A stretch of 64,000 nt of DNA from Streptomyces sp. DH24. GTDB lineage: Bacteria; Actinomycetota; Actinomycetes; Streptomycetales; Streptomycetaceae. The stretch is taken from NCBI RefSeq assembly GCF_029813775.1, contig NZ_JARVKW010000025.1, positions 44,983 through 108,982 on the forward strand, read 5' to 3'. The stretch's first letter is position 1. Every line of letters starts with the position of its first letter. The notes below the pieces were generated by a model. It was not told where the DNA came from and ran no database searches. It saw only the letters and a program-made list of their open reading frames with translations. A program made the position numbers and the translations under genes. Below are positions 1 to 8,763 of the stretch, piece after piece.

Positions 1-236
1 CAGGCCTGCCAGCACATGGGGTCTTCGGTCTGCATGGCCGGGTTCGTGTGGTTGCTGCCCCACGTCTTCCAGCACTGGTACGCGCGGGTGGCGGGGCCGA
101 CGACGGTGCCGTGAGCCTGGGCGGGGGCCGACCAGGTCAGTGCACCGACAACCACGGCGAACAGCATGACGAGCGCCTGGAGAGGCCGGCGGAGGGACGA
201 CCGCGCACGCCCGGTTAACGGACTCTGTTTGCGCAT
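1..236 (-). CDS. AA10 lytic polysaccharide monooxygenase, secreted (3' part outside window)
   Basis: Copper-dependent oxidative cleavage of crystalline cellulose or chitin outside the cell. The visible N-terminus is a Sec signal peptide (RRPLQALVMLFAVVVGALTW, then SAPAQA) followed directly by HGTVVGPATRAYQCW. The histidine after AQA becomes residue 1 of the mature enzyme and would be half of the copper histidine brace that defines AA10. The ATG at 236 has AAGGAG at 245-250. Codon 7 is TTA (216-218), a rare codon in Streptomyces read by the bldA tRNA. A CebR operator lies 34 bp upstream, so cellobiose induction is likely. Only about 78 codons are visible, so a C-terminal CBM2 cannot be assessed. 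Family call is firm; cellulose versus chitin preference is inferred from the CebR site. Confidence 0.9.
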   Translation of the reverse strand, partial: MRKQSPLTGRARSSLRRPLQALVMLFAVVVGALTWSAPAQAHGTVVGPATRAYQCWKTWGSNHTNPAMQTEDPMCWQA

Positions 237-269
237 GGGGGGAACTCCTTCCAGTTGCGGAGGCTGTCA

Positions 270-283
270 TGGGAGCGCTCCCA
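270..283. promoter_or_regulatory. CebR operator upstream of the LPMO gene
   Basis: Perfect 14-bp palindrome TGGGAGCGCTCCCA, the known Streptomyces CebR box for cellobiose-relieved repression of cellulase genes. It sits 34 bp before the LPMO start codon. The same sequence recurs at 7300-7313 and 8764-8777. Confidence 0.92.
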
Positions 284-624
284 ACGGTAGGTCTTCTGAG
301 GGAAATGTCAATGAGACAAACGGAGTTGATTACTGGGGTGGGTGGCGAGCAGGGGATCTGCCGTGAGCCGGGAGTCAGAACCGTTACCGGGACCGGAAAG
401 CGAGGATGCGGCCTGGACTGGTGTGCGGGGCGATGCCAGGGAGGGGGGTTCGCAGCCTGGCAACGGGACCTGGTTTCGGCGTGAGGGCTGGCCAGTTCCA
501 CAACACGCGAGATCCCAGGCCCCGATGGTGCGCTTCCGTACACCCGAGTCGGCCTCGCCGGGCAAGTTGCCTGGTAGGAGCTGTGACCGTATGGCGCATC
601 GGGCGGGGAACGCGGCCCCCGAGC

Positions 625-917
625 CCTCCGCCCTCACCCACGTAGCGGCCGCCGGCTCGACGATCCGTCGGCAGTCCACCGCGAAGACCTCCACGGTGGC
701 CGCCTCGTGCCAGTGCGGCACGACAGCCCTCGCGTCAAGTGCTTCCTCGACCACCGCCGATGCCGCCACGCGCACCCGCAGCGGGCACTCCCGCCACGTC
801 CGGAGCGGCCAGGGCCTCGACGAGCTCCTCCCGGTCGGTCACCCGACGCTCCAACTCCGCTTCCGCCTCGGCGAGTCCGACCGCGATTCGTTCCGCCCGG
901 GGGTGAAGCTCCTCCGC
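625..917 (-). pseudogene. frameshifted remnant of a small protein
   Basis: Two adjacent minus-strand frames read as one protein-like sequence: a coiled-coil-like stretch (ERIAVGLAEAEAELERR, then EELVEALA) followed after a one-base shift near 775 by VVPHWHEAATVEVFAVDCRR. The pattern recalls a small widespread Streptomyces protein with a coiled-coil N-terminus, but I cannot name a family. There is no intact start or end. The rest of 284-1232 holds no gene that I can support. Confidence 0.25.
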
Positions 918-1232
918 CCGCACCCGGCCAGCGCAGCCGCCTTCCGCTCCTCCGGCAATCCCGACCATCGGCTGTGTCGGCCAACTCCCCTTCATGGAGC
1001 CCGAATTGATCTGGCGAACCCTGCCACGGCGACACCGGGAACATGCCTGACCAAAAAAAGCCCAACCATCACATCGGGCGGGACATCGGCCTACCATGAC
1101 GCCGCGTCAATTCGCGGTCTTGCAGATCCGGACCAGCCGGGGAGACTGCCTTCACGGCCGGGTCCGCCCGGTTCCCCGGCAGCACCACGCCAAGCCGGTC
1201 GGTCCACCGTCACTCCACCGAGATGAGGTCTC

Positions 1233-2009
1233 ATGAACCGAAACCGAGCTGCCGTCAGCGCGGTCGCCGTGACCCTGTTCACCGCCGGCCTCGCCGTCGG
1301 CCCGGCAGGCGCCGCCACCGCCACCGCCACCGAGGCGAAGGCCCGCGTCGGAGCCGACTGGGCAACTCAGTCGATCGTCTTCACCGCCGCTGCAGGGCAG
1401 ATCAACAACCTCAGCATTTTCTCCATGTACACCAGCGACGGGATCCGGCGGATCGGCTTCAGCGACGTGGTCCCGCTCGAACCGGGCGACCACTGTGCGT
1501 ACTCCAGAGCCGAGGACACCACTTCCGTCGTCTGCGAACTGCCCGCCGACAGCCCCCGGCCCGACAGGATCGACGCCTTCCTCGGCGACGGTGACGACAC
1601 GATCGCCGCCTTCACTCCCGGGATCGGCACCGTCAGCGGCGGCCCCGGCGACGACGAACTGCACGCCCACACCGCACGCACGGTGCTGGGCGGCGCGGGG
1701 AACGACATGGTCATGGGACCCGCCGCCCTGCACGGCGGCGACGGCATGGACCACCTGATGGGTGACAGCAGCAACCAGCAGATGTGGGGCGGCCGGGGCG
1801 ACGACATGATCGAGGGCTACGGCGGTGACGACACCGTGCACGCCGGCCCGGGCGACGACCACGCCATGGGCGGGGACGGCCGCGACATCCTCCTCGGCGG
1901 CCCCGGCAACGACACACTGGACGGCGAAGGCGGCGACGACCTCGTCTGCGGTGGCACCGGAGAGGACACCCTCGAAGGCGGACCCGGCCGCAACATCGTC
2001 CTCCCGTAA
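1233..2009 (+). CDS. secreted RTX-like calcium-binding repeat protein
   Basis: A 258-residue protein with a Sec signal peptide (residues 1-28, ending GPAGAA) and a C-terminal half made of glycine/aspartate nonapeptide-like repeats (GGPGDDE, GGAGNDM, GGRGDDM, GGPGNDT, GGEGGDD, GGTGEDT) typical of haemolysin-type calcium-binding beta-rolls. Residues 30-125 form a non-repetitive N-terminal domain with no family that I recognise. No catalytic motif is seen, so it is probably a structural or binding exoprotein rather than a toxin. ATG at 1233 follows GAGG at a short distance, and the gene ends with TAA. Neighbours are debris on both sides, so context gives no function. Confidence 0.8.
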   Translation: MNRNRAAVSAVAVTLFTAGLAVGPAGAATATATEAKARVGADWATQSIVFTAAAGQINNLSIFSMYTSDGIRRIGFSDVVPLEPGDHCAYSRAEDTTSVVCELPADSPRPDRIDAFLGDGDDTIAAFTPGIGTVSGGPGDDELHAHTARTVLGGAGNDMVMGPAALHGGDGMDHLMGDSSNQQMWGGRGDDMIEGYGGDDTVHAGPGDDHAMGGDGRDILLGGPGNDTLDGEGGDDLVCGGTGEDTLEGGPGRNIVLP

Positions 2010-2211
2010 GTGCGCCTCCATGCCCGAAGGCCCGGGCCCGCGGCGCCAACAGCGTCGCGGGCGCCGAGCCACCGCCGTCGGCGACCCGCCACCCGAGCCG
2101 CGTCAACCGCGAACGCCGCAGACGGCAGGTCCCCGCGCGACACGAGGTGACCGGCGGAACCGGACCGTCGAACCGGTCGGTCGGCGCGGGCGCGAGTCTC
2201 CACGTTGCTCG

Positions 2212-2390
2212 GCCTACCCGATGACGCAGAACGGATACGGCTACGCGGGAAACAATCCGCTGACGTTCTCCGACCTCACAGGAATGTGCCTGGACCCTGG
2301 GAATGGGCGCTGCCACCAGAGCACAACCACCGGATCCGGCAAGGGCGGCGACACGCGCGACAAAACCGCCAACGGCTTCCCACGGCCGCC
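2212..2390 (+). pseudogene. Rhs/YD-repeat protein remnant (core-tip motif)
   Basis: A short in-frame stretch reads NGYGYAGNNPLTFSDLTGM, matching the conserved end of the Rhs core (consensus YAYAGNNPLTFSDPTGL), followed by a diverged tail CLDPGNGRCHQST. In intact Rhs proteins this motif marks the junction between the shell and the variable C-terminal toxin. No YD repeats precede it and no toxin fold follows, so this is a decayed fragment of a polymorphic-toxin gene. The flanks (2010-2211 and 2391-2433) contain nothing else recognisable. Confidence 0.6.
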
Positions 2391-2433
2391 CGGCGTCGAG
2401 CGCCGGGCGGCCGTGGCTGTGTGTCGGTCCGCG

Positions 2434-3636
2434 TCAGAACAGGGAGTGCAGGAGCCTGTTCGGGGAGCCGCTGCCGGCGCTCTTGACGACGCCTGTGGTG
2501 GCGTTGGCCGTGATGGCGTCGCTGACCTGGGCCGGGGTGGCTGAGGGGTGGGCGGCCAGGTAGAGGGCGGCCGCGCCGGCGACGTGCGGGGTGGCCATGG
2601 AGGTGCCGCTGATGGTGTTGGTCGCGGTGTCGCCGGTGTTCCAGGCGGCGGTGATGCCGACGCCGGGGGCGAAGAGGTCGAGGCAGGTGCCGTAGTTGGA
2701 CCAGGACGCCTTGGTGTCGGTCTTGTCGGTGGCGCCGATGGTGAGGGCCTGGGGGACGCGGGCCGGGGAGTAGTTGCAGGCATCCTGGGCCTTGCCGCCC
2801 TGGTTGCCGTTGCCGGCGGCGACGGCGTAGCTGACGCCGGAGGCGATGGAGTTCTGTACGGCGGTGTCGAGGGAGGAGCTGGCGCCGCCGCCGAGGCTCA
2901 TGTTGGCCACGGCCGGCTTGACGGCGTTGGCGGTGACCCAGTCGACGCCGGCGATGACGCCGGACCAGGTCCCCGATCCGTTGCAGTCGAGGACGCGGAC
3001 GCCCACCACTGAGGCGGCCTTGGCGACGCCGTACGTCGAACCGGCGGCGGTTCCGGCCACGTGCGTGCCGTGCCCGTTGCAGTCGTTGCCGTTCTGGCCG
3101 TCTCCGACGGTGTCGGTGCCGATGCCGGCCCGGCCGCCGAACTCGCTGTGGCTGACGCGTACGCCGGTGTCGATGACGTAGACGCGGACGGTGGAGGCGG
3201 TGGTGTGGTAGGTGTACGCGCCGTCGAGCGGCAACTGGCGCTGGTCGATGCGGTCCAGGCCCCAGGTGGCGTTGGTCTGGGTGGCGTTGATGCGGACCGT
3301 GGCGTCCTGCTCGACGTAGGCGACGCGGGGGTCGGCGGCAAGGCGGTGGGCCTGGGCGGCGGACATCTGCGCCGCGAAGCCGCGCACCGAGGAGCCGTAC
3401 ACGTGGGTGAGTTTGCCGTCGAACGCGCTGGTGAGGGCCTGGGCGGTCGGCCGTACGGATGCCTTGGGGGTGTCCTTCAGAACCACGATCCAGCCGTCGG
3501 CGACGGCGGTGGCGGCAGGGGCCAGACGGACGTCGGGGCGGTCCGCGCCGTGCGCGGGAGCGGTCGCGGTGAGCAGTCCGGCGGCCAGAGCGGCGGCGGG
3601 GATGAGCACGCGAAGGTGTCGCGCGGGGGATCTCAT
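2434..3636 (-). CDS. secreted subtilisin-family (S8) serine protease with I9 propeptide
   Basis: A 400-residue extracellular protease. A signal peptide covers residues 1-30 (ending APAHG), an inhibitor-I9 propeptide about 47-117 (WIVVLKDTP to YVEQDATV), and the catalytic domain follows. The triad is Asp156 (VYVIDTGV), His189 (NGHGTHVAGT) and Ser346 (ISGTSMATPHVAG), with the oxyanion Asn in AAGNGNQGG. The layout is that of proteinase K/aqualysin-type enzymes, and there is no C-terminal extra domain after about residue 395. The start at 3636 is chosen because a longer open frame upstream lacks a signal sequence. The gene stands alone. It differs from the S8 protease at 28475, which has no signal peptide. 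Confidence 0.93.
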   Translation of the reverse strand: MRSPARHLRVLIPAAALAAGLLTATAPAHGADRPDVRLAPAATAVADGWIVVLKDTPKASVRPTAQALTSAFDGKLTHVYGSSVRGFAAQMSAAQAHRLAADPRVAYVEQDATVRINATQTNATWGLDRIDQRQLPLDGAYTYHTTASTVRVYVIDTGVRVSHSEFGGRAGIGTDTVGDGQNGNDCNGHGTHVAGTAAGSTYGVAKAASVVGVRVLDCNGSGTWSGVIAGVDWVTANAVKPAVANMSLGGGASSSLDTAVQNSIASGVSYAVAAGNGNQGGKAQDACNYSPARVPQALTIGATDKTDTKASWSNYGTCLDLFAPGVGITAAWNTGDTATNTISGTSMATPHVAGAAALYLAAHPSATPAQVSDAITANATTGVVKSAGSGSPNRLLHSLF

Positions 3637-3937
3637 GCGATGAACCTGACCTTTCGTTGTCCGGGTTACGGGCAATCCGGGTCGTGCGGGTGTCGCCGTC
3701 CGGGGTCTGCGGTCGGCTCCCGGCCACGGGTGGTCAGGCCGCGAACGGGCATATGAGGACGTGCGGCGCATCACCCCCGGGCGGTCGCGCGTCCTGTTTG
3801 AGTCGTTCATGACAGTGCCATGGGGTATGGAGCGCCCGCAAGATGCCGGATGCGTGCGCGTCAAGCGGCCTTCCGGGCCGTTCGGTTGCTGCGGCCTCGC
3901 GGGAACCGCCCACCGGGGCAGCCGGGTGTCGGACACG

Positions 3938-4050
3938 CGCCCTGGTGGCCGCTCACCGAACGGTGCCGGACCTTCCACGCCGTGAGCACCGGCTCGGTCA
4001 ACGGCCACTGCCCGTCGGACAAGTCGCTGGGGAACGGCCCGCGTTCACTC
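3938..4050 (-). mobile_element. IS5-type transposase N-terminal remnant
   Basis: A minus-strand segment reads SERGPFPSDLSDGQWPLTEP, then VLTAWKVRHRSVSGHQGA, matching the start of IS5-family transposases (DLSDAQW...LEPLLPAWK...SGHQGA). The match stops abruptly at SGHQGA. No DDE domain or terminal repeats are visible, so this is a fossil. It lies between the S8 protease and the sarcosine oxidase fragment; the rest of 3637-4170 shows no gene. Confidence 0.6.
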
Positions 4051-4170
4051 AGACCGCCACCCCAGCGACGTTCTGGACGGGGTTGGCAGGGTGGGGCTCC
4101 GACGAGGGCCGTGTCCCTCGCGGGCAACGGCCCTCGAAGGCTCTCGTCCCCTCGTCGCAGGGGCCGGCCT

Positions 4171-5943
4171 TCACCCGTGGGCTCGGGCAGGCCGGGGCCG
4201 GTGCCTCTCGGAGGCGTCCGGGTCGGCCGAAGGCGCGGTCCCGTGGTACTCCGTGCAGGCGTCGACGAGCCAGGTGGCCAGGTAGAGAAGCTGATGCGGG
4301 CACACGCGCGCGGGGATGCCGGCGACGGTGGCGTCGCGCCAGGTCATGAACGGGAAGGCGTCGTTGCCGACGTCGAGGCCGGGGGCCACCAGGGCCAGTA
4401 CGTCGCGGGAGCGGGGGCCCACCAGGGGGATGGTCGCCCAGTGTTCGGTGACGGAGGTGAGGTGCACGCGCAGGTCGGGCCACTCCGTCTGGAGCCACTC
4501 CTCCATCCACTCCAGGAGTCTGGCGGCGTTGCCGGTGGTCGTGGTCAGCAGGAACTCCTGCTCGGCCACCCGGATCACGGTGCCGTCGTCCAGGGCCACG
4601 CCGTCGACGCCGCACATCACGCCGTACCGGATCCGGCCCACCTTGAGCGGGCTCATCAGGCTCGTGTAGAGCCGGTCCAGCAGTACGCCGGCGTCCGGGC
4701 CCTGCACATTGATCTTGCCGAGCGTGGAGCCGTCCATCATCGCGACGCCCGTCCGGGCGGCGCGGCACTCGCGCAGTACCGCCTCCTCCGTCGTCTCGCC
4801 GGGCCGCGGGTAGTACCAGGGGCGCTTCCACTGGCCGACGTCCTCGAAGAGGGCGCCGTGCTCGACGTGCCAGGGGTGCAGCGCGGTCACCCGGACCGGA
4901 TCGAAGAGGTCCCCGCGGTTGCGGCCCGCGAGGGCGGCGAACGCCACCGGGACGGCGGGCGGACGCAGGCGCATGGTGCCGAGGTCGGCGACGTCCACGC
5001 CGAGCGCCTCGGCGACGATGCCCGAGGTCATCACGCCGGACGTGCGGCCCTGGTCGTGGGCGGTGCCGATGGTGGTGTAGCGCTTGACGTGTTCCACCGA
5101 CCGCAGGCCCGCCCCGGTCGCGCGCAGTACGTCGCGGACCAGGGCGTCGCGCTGGAGGTCGACGAACTGGTGGGAGCCGTCCGGACCGTCCTGCGGGCTG
5201 GGGACCCGCCACAGCACCCGGCCCGGCGCATCCTCCGGCAGCGGCTCGGGCGTCGGCAGAGTGGGCGTCCGGCCGGTCCTGCCGACGGCCGACAGGGCCC
5301 GTCGTGCGGCGTCGACGCCGTCGGCGAGGCAGCCGGCCAGCGTGAAGGTGCCGCCGGCCGAGCCCGCCGCGCGGACGCCGTCCGGGGCCTGCGCCGGTAC
5401 GAAGGCGCCGATCGCGGCGTCGTAGCGCAGGCTGCCGCGGGCCTGGCTGAACAGGGCCACGGCCGGGTTCCAGCCGCCGGAGACGAGCAGCAGGTCGCAG
5501 TCGATGCCCCGCCGGTCGCCGGGGCGGCCGTCGCTGAAGGGGGCGACGTGCGCGCGACAGACGTGTTCGACGCCGCTGGTTCCGGTGACGACGTGCCCCG
5601 CGCGGATCTCGATGCCGTGCTCGCCGCAGGCTGCGCGCCAGTGCGCCGGCACCTCCTCGCGGGCGTCGACCACGGCGGCGATCCGCACGCCCGCGGCGGC
5701 CAGTTCGAGCGCCGCCGGGTAGGCGCTGTCGTTCGTGGTGAACACGACGGCCCGCCTGCCGGGCAGGACACCGAAACGGTTGAGGTAGGTGCGCGCCGAG
5801 CCGGCCAGCATGATGCCGGGGCGATCGTTGTCGTCGAAGGCGACCGGACGCTCGTGGGCGCCGGTGGCGAACACGACCTGCCGGGCCCGGATGCGCCAGA
5901 TCTGACCGGCGGCGTACGCCCTTTCGCACCCGGTGCGGACGCA
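4171..5943 (-). pseudogene. soxA: sarcosine oxidase alpha subunit fragment, truncated at both ends
   Basis: The readable protein covers the middle of SoxA: the end of the FAD/NAD region (WRIRARQVVFATGAHERPVA, then FDDNDRPGIMLAG), the rest of the Rossmann domain (DLLLVSGGWNPAVALFSQ) and most of the aminomethyltransferase-like folate domain (FEDVGQWKRPWYYPRPGE, MMDGSTLGKINVQGPDAG). SoxA is normally about 950 residues; here the N-terminal 2Fe-2S and first FAD motifs are missing. The reading frame breaks after GIPARVC near 4300, where the shifted frame gives RISFS as expected and then diverges. soxB, soxD and soxG are absent. It cannot encode a working heterotetrameric sarcosine oxidase. Confidence 0.85.
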
Positions 5944-6049
5944 CGCGGTGGGCGGGAGCGAGCGCGGACGAGCCTTCGGGCCGCGGTCCGCCCCGGTGTT
6001 CGAGGCGGAGCACCGGGGCGGACGCCCGCCGGGCGCGGTCGGCGGGCTG

Positions 6050-7246
6050 TCAGCAGTCGAGGGGAGCGGGGCCGACGGCCACGTCGTCGAACCACAGGGT
6101 GTCGTCGCCCGTTCCGTAGCTCTCCCAGCCCAGGCGCAGGGCGGTGGGCCGGGGCGGGGTGGTACGGACGAGCCATTGCTGGTCGATGTCCTGGGTGGGG
6201 ACGCCGTCGGCGTGCAGGCCCGGAATCCGCTCGTCGCCGAGCCAGGTGTCGAGCCCGGGGGCCGTCGTGTCGATCGCGAAGCGCAGGCACTGCCAGCTTC
6301 CCGTCGGCAGCGGCCTGCTCAGCGCCACGCCGGCCGGGCTCTGGGCCGGCAGGGTGGCGTCGTCGACCTCCCGGTTCCACTGCAGGGCGCCGTTCTGGCC
6401 CCCGACGCGCAGGCTCCGCCCGCCCTGGGAGGCGTCGGGCAGGGACACGAAGGTGACGTGGGCGGAGGGCAGCGCGGTGGTGTGCCGCACCCACATGCGG
6501 ACGTGCATCACCGGGCCGACCGAGGACAGGTCCGCGGTGGAGGCGACGAAGGCGTGGTTGCAGTAGCCGGCCCGGCCGTCGACGCGCAGGGACGTGCTGC
6601 CGCTGTGTGCGACGGCGGTGTCGACGGCGGCCGTGCCGCTGCCCTGGCAGTCGGGTGCGGTGAACCGCCAGTCGCCGGACGGAGCGGGACCGGTCTGGTT
6701 CTCGAAGTCCGAGCAGATCACCGCGCCACCGCAGTCCGCGCTCGGCGGTGGGGTCGTGGGCGGTGGGGTCGTGGGGGGTGGGGTCGGCGGCGTGCTGCCG
6801 TCGCCGCCGCAGGGCACGCCGCCGAGGGTGAAGTCGCTCGGCGCGGGGTCGGCCGACCGCCAGGTTCCCTGCAGGCCGAACTCGGCGGTGCTCCCCGTGG
6901 CCAACGTGCCGTTCCAGCTCGTACCGGCGGCGACGACGGACCTGCCGGTCTGGGTGACGGTCGCGTTCCACGCCGATGTCACCTGCTGGTCGCCGGTGTA
7001 GGTCCAGGCCAGACGCCAACTGTCGAGCGTGGGGCCGAGGTTGGTGACCTTGATCTGGGCGGTGAAACCGCCGGTCCACTTGTTCACGGTGTAGTCGACC
7101 CGGCAGCCGGCCTCCACGCCGCTCGCGGGCAGCGCCGTGAAGCCGGACGCCGACAGCACGACCGCGGTGAGGACCGCCGCCCAGGGCCGGCGCGGTAATC
7201 GTGAGAGCCAGGGCCGGCGCGGTAATCGTGGGAGAAGGACGCGCAC
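6050..7246 (-). CDS. secreted CBM2 cellulose-binding protein with Cip1-like C-terminal domain
   Basis: A 398-residue exoprotein. Its signal region is followed by a family-2 carbohydrate-binding module (residues about 47-148, from CRVDYTVNKWTGGF to FTLGGVPC), a Pro/Thr linker (PTPPPTTPPPTTPP) and a C-terminal beta-rich domain (VICSDFENQTGPAPSG to TLWFDDVAV). That domain recalls Cip1, the cellulose-induced protein of Trichoderma with bacterial homologues and a polysaccharide-lyase-like fold; the match is from memory. The GTG at 7246 follows GGAGG with a 5-base gap. Codons 8 and 17 are both TTA, created by a 27-bp tandem duplication in the signal region. A CebR operator is 54 bp upstream. It probably helps cellulose breakdown; the catalytic activity is unknown. 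Confidence 0.82.
   Translation of the reverse strand: MRVLLPRLPRRPWLSRLPRRPWAAVLTAVVLSASGFTALPASGVEAGCRVDYTVNKWTGGFTAQIKVTNLGPTLDSWRLAWTYTGDQQVTSAWNATVTQTGRSVVAAGTSWNGTLATGSTAEFGLQGTWRSADPAPSDFTLGGVPCGGDGSTPPTPPPTTPPPTTPPPSADCGGAVICSDFENQTGPAPSGDWRFTAPDCQGSGTAAVDTAVAHSGSTSLRVDGRAGYCNHAFVASTADLSSVGPVMHVRMWVRHTTALPSAHVTFVSLPDASQGGRSLRVGGQNGALQWNREVDDATLPAQSPAGVALSRPLPTGSWQCLRFAIDTTAPGLDTWLGDERIPGLHADGVPTQDIDQQWLVRTTPPRPTALRLGWESYGTGDDTLWFDDVAVGPAPLDC
7181..7234. repeat. 27-bp tandem duplication inside a signal-peptide coding region
   Basis: Units 7181-7207 and 7208-7234 match at 26 of 27 positions. They encode the repeated RLPRRPW segment at the N-terminus of the Cip1-like protein. Each unit carries one TTA leucine codon (7196-7198 and 7223-7225). 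Confidence 0.95.
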
Positions 7247-7299
7247 GTGTGCCTCCAGGTGGGGGGTGCTTGCAGGCCGGGGTGCTTGCGAGAGAGCGA

Positions 7300-7313
7300 T
7301 GGGAGCGCTCCCA
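7300..7313. promoter_or_regulatory. CebR operator upstream of the Cip1-like gene
   Basis: Perfect TGGGAGCGCTCCCA palindrome, 54 bp before the GTG start of the CBM2/Cip1-like gene and just after the endoglucanase stop codon. It suggests the Cip1-like gene has its own cellobiose-inducible promoter besides any read-through. Confidence 0.92.
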
Positions 7314-7357
7314 ATCGCGGAGACGGGGCTCCGGACGGGCCGGAGCCCCGTCGGGGG

Positions 7358-8728
7358 TCAGCTGGTGGGGAAGTTGTCGGGAGTGCTGATCCGGCTCTTG
7401 AGCAGCGCGCCGGACTCGGTCAGTACGCCACTGCTGCTGTAGTCCGTGCCGTTGCAGGTGCCGGGCTTGAACGAGGCACTGCCCTCATTGGCGTCGGAGT
7501 AGGTCCAGTTCGCGTAGCCGATCTTCAGCCGGTCGAGCAGGTCCAGCCAGGCCGTGCTGCTCTCCCGGTCCACCGCTCCACCGCCGGTATAGGTCACCGT
7601 GCCGAACTCGGTGACGAACAGCGGCAGTTGCGAGGCCGCCCGGCTCACCGTGGCGCGGTAGTTGTCCTTGTGGCTGGCGGCGTAGAAGTGGAACGCGTAC
7701 ATGATGTTGGTCGCGTTGACGGGGTTGTTGACGACCTCGCTCTCGTTGGAGCCGTCGGAGACTCCGAGCGAGGACCAGCCGCGGGTGCCGACGATGATGA
7801 CGGCGTCCGGGTCGGCGGCCCGGATGACCGGGATGACCTGCTCGGCGTAGCTCTTGATGGCCGCCCAGCTCACGCCGTTGGGCTCGTTGGCGATCTCGTA
7901 GATCACGTTCTTCTTGTCGGCGTTGCGGGTGGCGACGGACTTGAAGAACGTCTTGGCGCGGTCGAGGTTGTAGTTCGGGTCGCCCGGCGTCAGGGTGTGG
8001 AAGTCGATCATGGCGTACATGCCGCGGGCCTCGGCCATGTCGACGAGGCTGTTCACGCGGCTGGTGAAGCCGGCCGGGTCGGTCTCGTAACCGCCCTCCT
8101 GCACGTACATGGCGATGCGGAACAGGTCCGACTTCCAGTCCTTCGCCAGCGCATCCAGGGACGCGTTGTTGTAGCACTTGCTGAACCACTGGATGCCGTG
8201 CGTGCTCATGCCCCGCAGCTGTATGGGGCGGTTGTACTGGTTGCACAGGTGCACGCCGCAGACGTGGAGCTGCCCGTTGATGCCCACGGGGGTGCCGTTG
8301 TCCGGGGCGGGCGGGGGCTCCTCGACGGTGCCCGTGCAGGCGACGCCGTTGAGCGTGAACGCCGCGGGTTTCGGGTTGGCGCCGGTGAAGGTGCCGGTGA
8401 AGCCCAGGTCGGCCGTGGCGTTGGTGGCCAGCGTGCGGTTCCAGTCGGCGCCGACGGCGGTGACCGTGGAGCCGGACTGCGACCAGGTGGCGTTCCAGCC
8501 CTGGGTGAGCTTCTGTCCGGCGTCCGGCATGGCGAACTTGAGCGTCCAACCGGTGACGGTGGAGCCCAGGTTGGTGATTTTCACGCCGGCCTGGAAGCCG
8601 CCCTGCCACTGGCTGGTGACCGTGTAGTCGACCCGGCAGCCGGTGGCGGCCACGGCCTGGGGGGCGACCAGTGCCGTGAGGCCCAGGACCGTCGCACAGG
8701 TCGCGAGTAAGGCCAAAAAGCGTTTCAA
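7358..8728 (-). CDS. secreted CBM2-GH5 endo-beta-1,4-glucanase
   Basis: A 456-residue cellulase that hydrolyses internal beta-1,4-glucan bonds. A signal peptide covers residues 1-27 (ending PQAVA), CBM2 about 30-131 (CRVDYTVTSQWQGGF to FTLNGVACTG), a short acidic/proline linker follows and the GH5 domain spans about 150-450. The catalytic acid/base is Glu282 in YEIANEPNG and the nucleophile Glu374 in FVTEFGT, with the GH5 histidine in IDFHTLTPGD. The TTG at 8728 is chosen because AGGAGG lies 5 bases upstream and it yields a clean signal peptide; the longer open frame upstream has neither. Codon 7 is TTA. A CebR operator lies 36 bp upstream. Confidence 0.95.
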   Translation of the reverse strand: MKRFLALLATCATVLGLTALVAPQAVAATGCRVDYTVTSQWQGGFQAGVKITNLGSTVTGWTLKFAMPDAGQKLTQGWNATWSQSGSTVTAVGADWNRTLATNATADLGFTGTFTGANPKPAAFTLNGVACTGTVEEPPPAPDNGTPVGINGQLHVCGVHLCNQYNRPIQLRGMSTHGIQWFSKCYNNASLDALAKDWKSDLFRIAMYVQEGGYETDPAGFTSRVNSLVDMAEARGMYAMIDFHTLTPGDPNYNLDRAKTFFKSVATRNADKKNVIYEIANEPNGVSWAAIKSYAEQVIPVIRAADPDAVIIVGTRGWSSLGVSDGSNESEVVNNPVNATNIMYAFHFYAASHKDNYRATVSRAASQLPLFVTEFGTVTYTGGGAVDRESSTAWLDLLDRLKIGYANWTYSDANEGSASFKPGTCNGTDYSSSGVLTESGALLKSRISTPDNFPTS

Positions 8729-8763
8729 AGCGTTCCTCCTCGTGCGATACGGGAACAGCGCGA

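Noticed and set aside
3820..6456. Very long plus-strand open frame (878 codons)
   Set aside because: It is the complement of the soxA fragment and Cip1-like gene; composition is Arg/Gly/Pro-rich with no domain or ribosome site.
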